Below are positions 22,285 to 22,517 of a stretch of 22,517 nucleotides of DNA, piece by piece. The notes below the pieces were generated by a model. It ran no database searches. It saw only the letters and a list, made by a program, of their open reading frames with translations, and was not told the origin of the DNA. Position 1 is the first letter of the stretch. Every line of letters starts with the position of its first letter. Both the position numbers and the translations under genes were made by a program. Source of the DNA: Bacillota bacterium (GTDB lineage: Bacteria; Bacillota; UBA994); the NCBI GenBank assembly GCA_018725535.1, contig QLUS01000013.1, forward strand, positions 1 through 22,517. Reading direction: 5' to 3'.

Positions 22285-22517
22285 GATTTCAAGGTCTTAA
22301 ATAACGCGTCAAGATCGGTATAGCCCCTTACGTTCGGGTCGCGGGCAATGTTCTCCGCTTCTCTCATTGCCGCGATGGTTTCAGCATTCGGTATCCGGGA
22401 AATCTCAAACGGGATTCCTTGGATTCGCACCGCCTGACGAAGGAACATGGTCATGGCTGTGGTCATGTTGAGGCCTAGATCCGCGAAGAGTTCTTCGGCC
22501 TGCTTCTTAAGTTGAAT
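22281..22517 (-). CDS. RelB/DinJ-family antitoxin, 5' end beyond the window
   Basis: The frame runs to the window edge and is incomplete at its start; 78 residues are visible. It begins within KKQAEELFADLGLNMTTAMT and continues FLRQAVRIQGIPFEI, the conserved ribbon-helix-helix C-terminal part of DinJ/RelB antitoxins. The C-terminal toxin-binding segment is NAETIAAMREAENIARDPN and then GYTDLDALFKTLKS. About 10-15 N-terminal residues are probably missing. It would neutralise the YafQ toxin and repress their shared promoter. Its stop overlaps the toxin ATG by 4 nt. Confidence 0.87.
   Translation of the reverse strand: MQLKKQAEELFADLGLNMTTAMTMFLRQAVRIQGIPFEISRIPNAETIAAMREAENIARDPNVRGYTDLDALFKTLKS

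Noticed and set aside
1..22517. CRISPR array, tRNA or rRNA genes
   Set aside because: No regularly spaced repeats and no tRNA or rRNA landmarks were seen on either strand.

Overview
The window looks like a chromosomal stretch from a Gram-positive Bacillota (clostridial-type) bacterium. The evidence is a Bacillus YutG-type PgpA, a 6-phosphofructokinase of exactly Bacillus length, a short FeoB, a TIGR01906/DUF1461 protein, a TM1266-type regulator, strong AGGAGG Shine-Dalgarno (SD) sites with many GTG/TTG starts, and a Bacillus-style 7-1-7 Fur box. Most of it is GC-rich by eye. I could not identify the species.

Layout. (1) 1-3500: a terminator, RNase HI, then a Fur-controlled ferrous-iron operon (feoA, feoB, a 50-residue Cys-rich protein, and a doubly frameshifted DUF1904 gene). 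(2) 3500-5770: an M20 amidohydrolase and a WYL-domain regulator. (3) 5709-7680, minus strand: a DUF368 (PopT-type polyprenyl-phosphate transporter) gene, a small membrane protein and a nitrilase-family amidase, joined by stop/start overlaps under a TTGACA/TATAAT promoter. (4) 7799-10197: a divergent DUF1461 membrane protein, a frameshifted TM1266-type gene and a DUF401 transporter-like protein. (5) 10350-16348, plus strand: dnaE, pgpA, pfkA (frameshifted) and asd. (6) 16406-19173: an unknown 135-residue protein, a Cys/Met-metabolism PLP enzyme whose RBS lies inside a perfect hairpin, and a YibE/F membrane protein. (7) 19158-22517, minus strand: a lower-GC accessory island with a DinJ/YafQ toxin-antitoxin pair (antitoxin cut by the window edge), a truncated IS66-family element, an ABC exporter whose GTG start overlaps the stop of the truncated transposase, two small single-pass membrane proteins, and a terminator.

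Five single-base lesions interrupt otherwise recognisable genes: two in DUF1904 and one each in the TM1266-type gene, pfkA and the first small membrane protein. Three sit at or beside short homopolymers, and pfkA is normally a core gene, so sequencing or assembly error is at least as likely as decay. These genes are marked as pseudogenes or discussed as frameshifted, and their intactness is unresolved.

The points most worth following up are the duplicated FeoA N-terminus with a hairpin plus T6 between the copies, the Cys-rich protein coupled to feoB, the Asn at the fourth catalytic position of RNase HI, the RBS-masking hairpin, and the IS66-coupled ABC/small-membrane-protein cassette. All family calls come from reading motifs; no database search was run.
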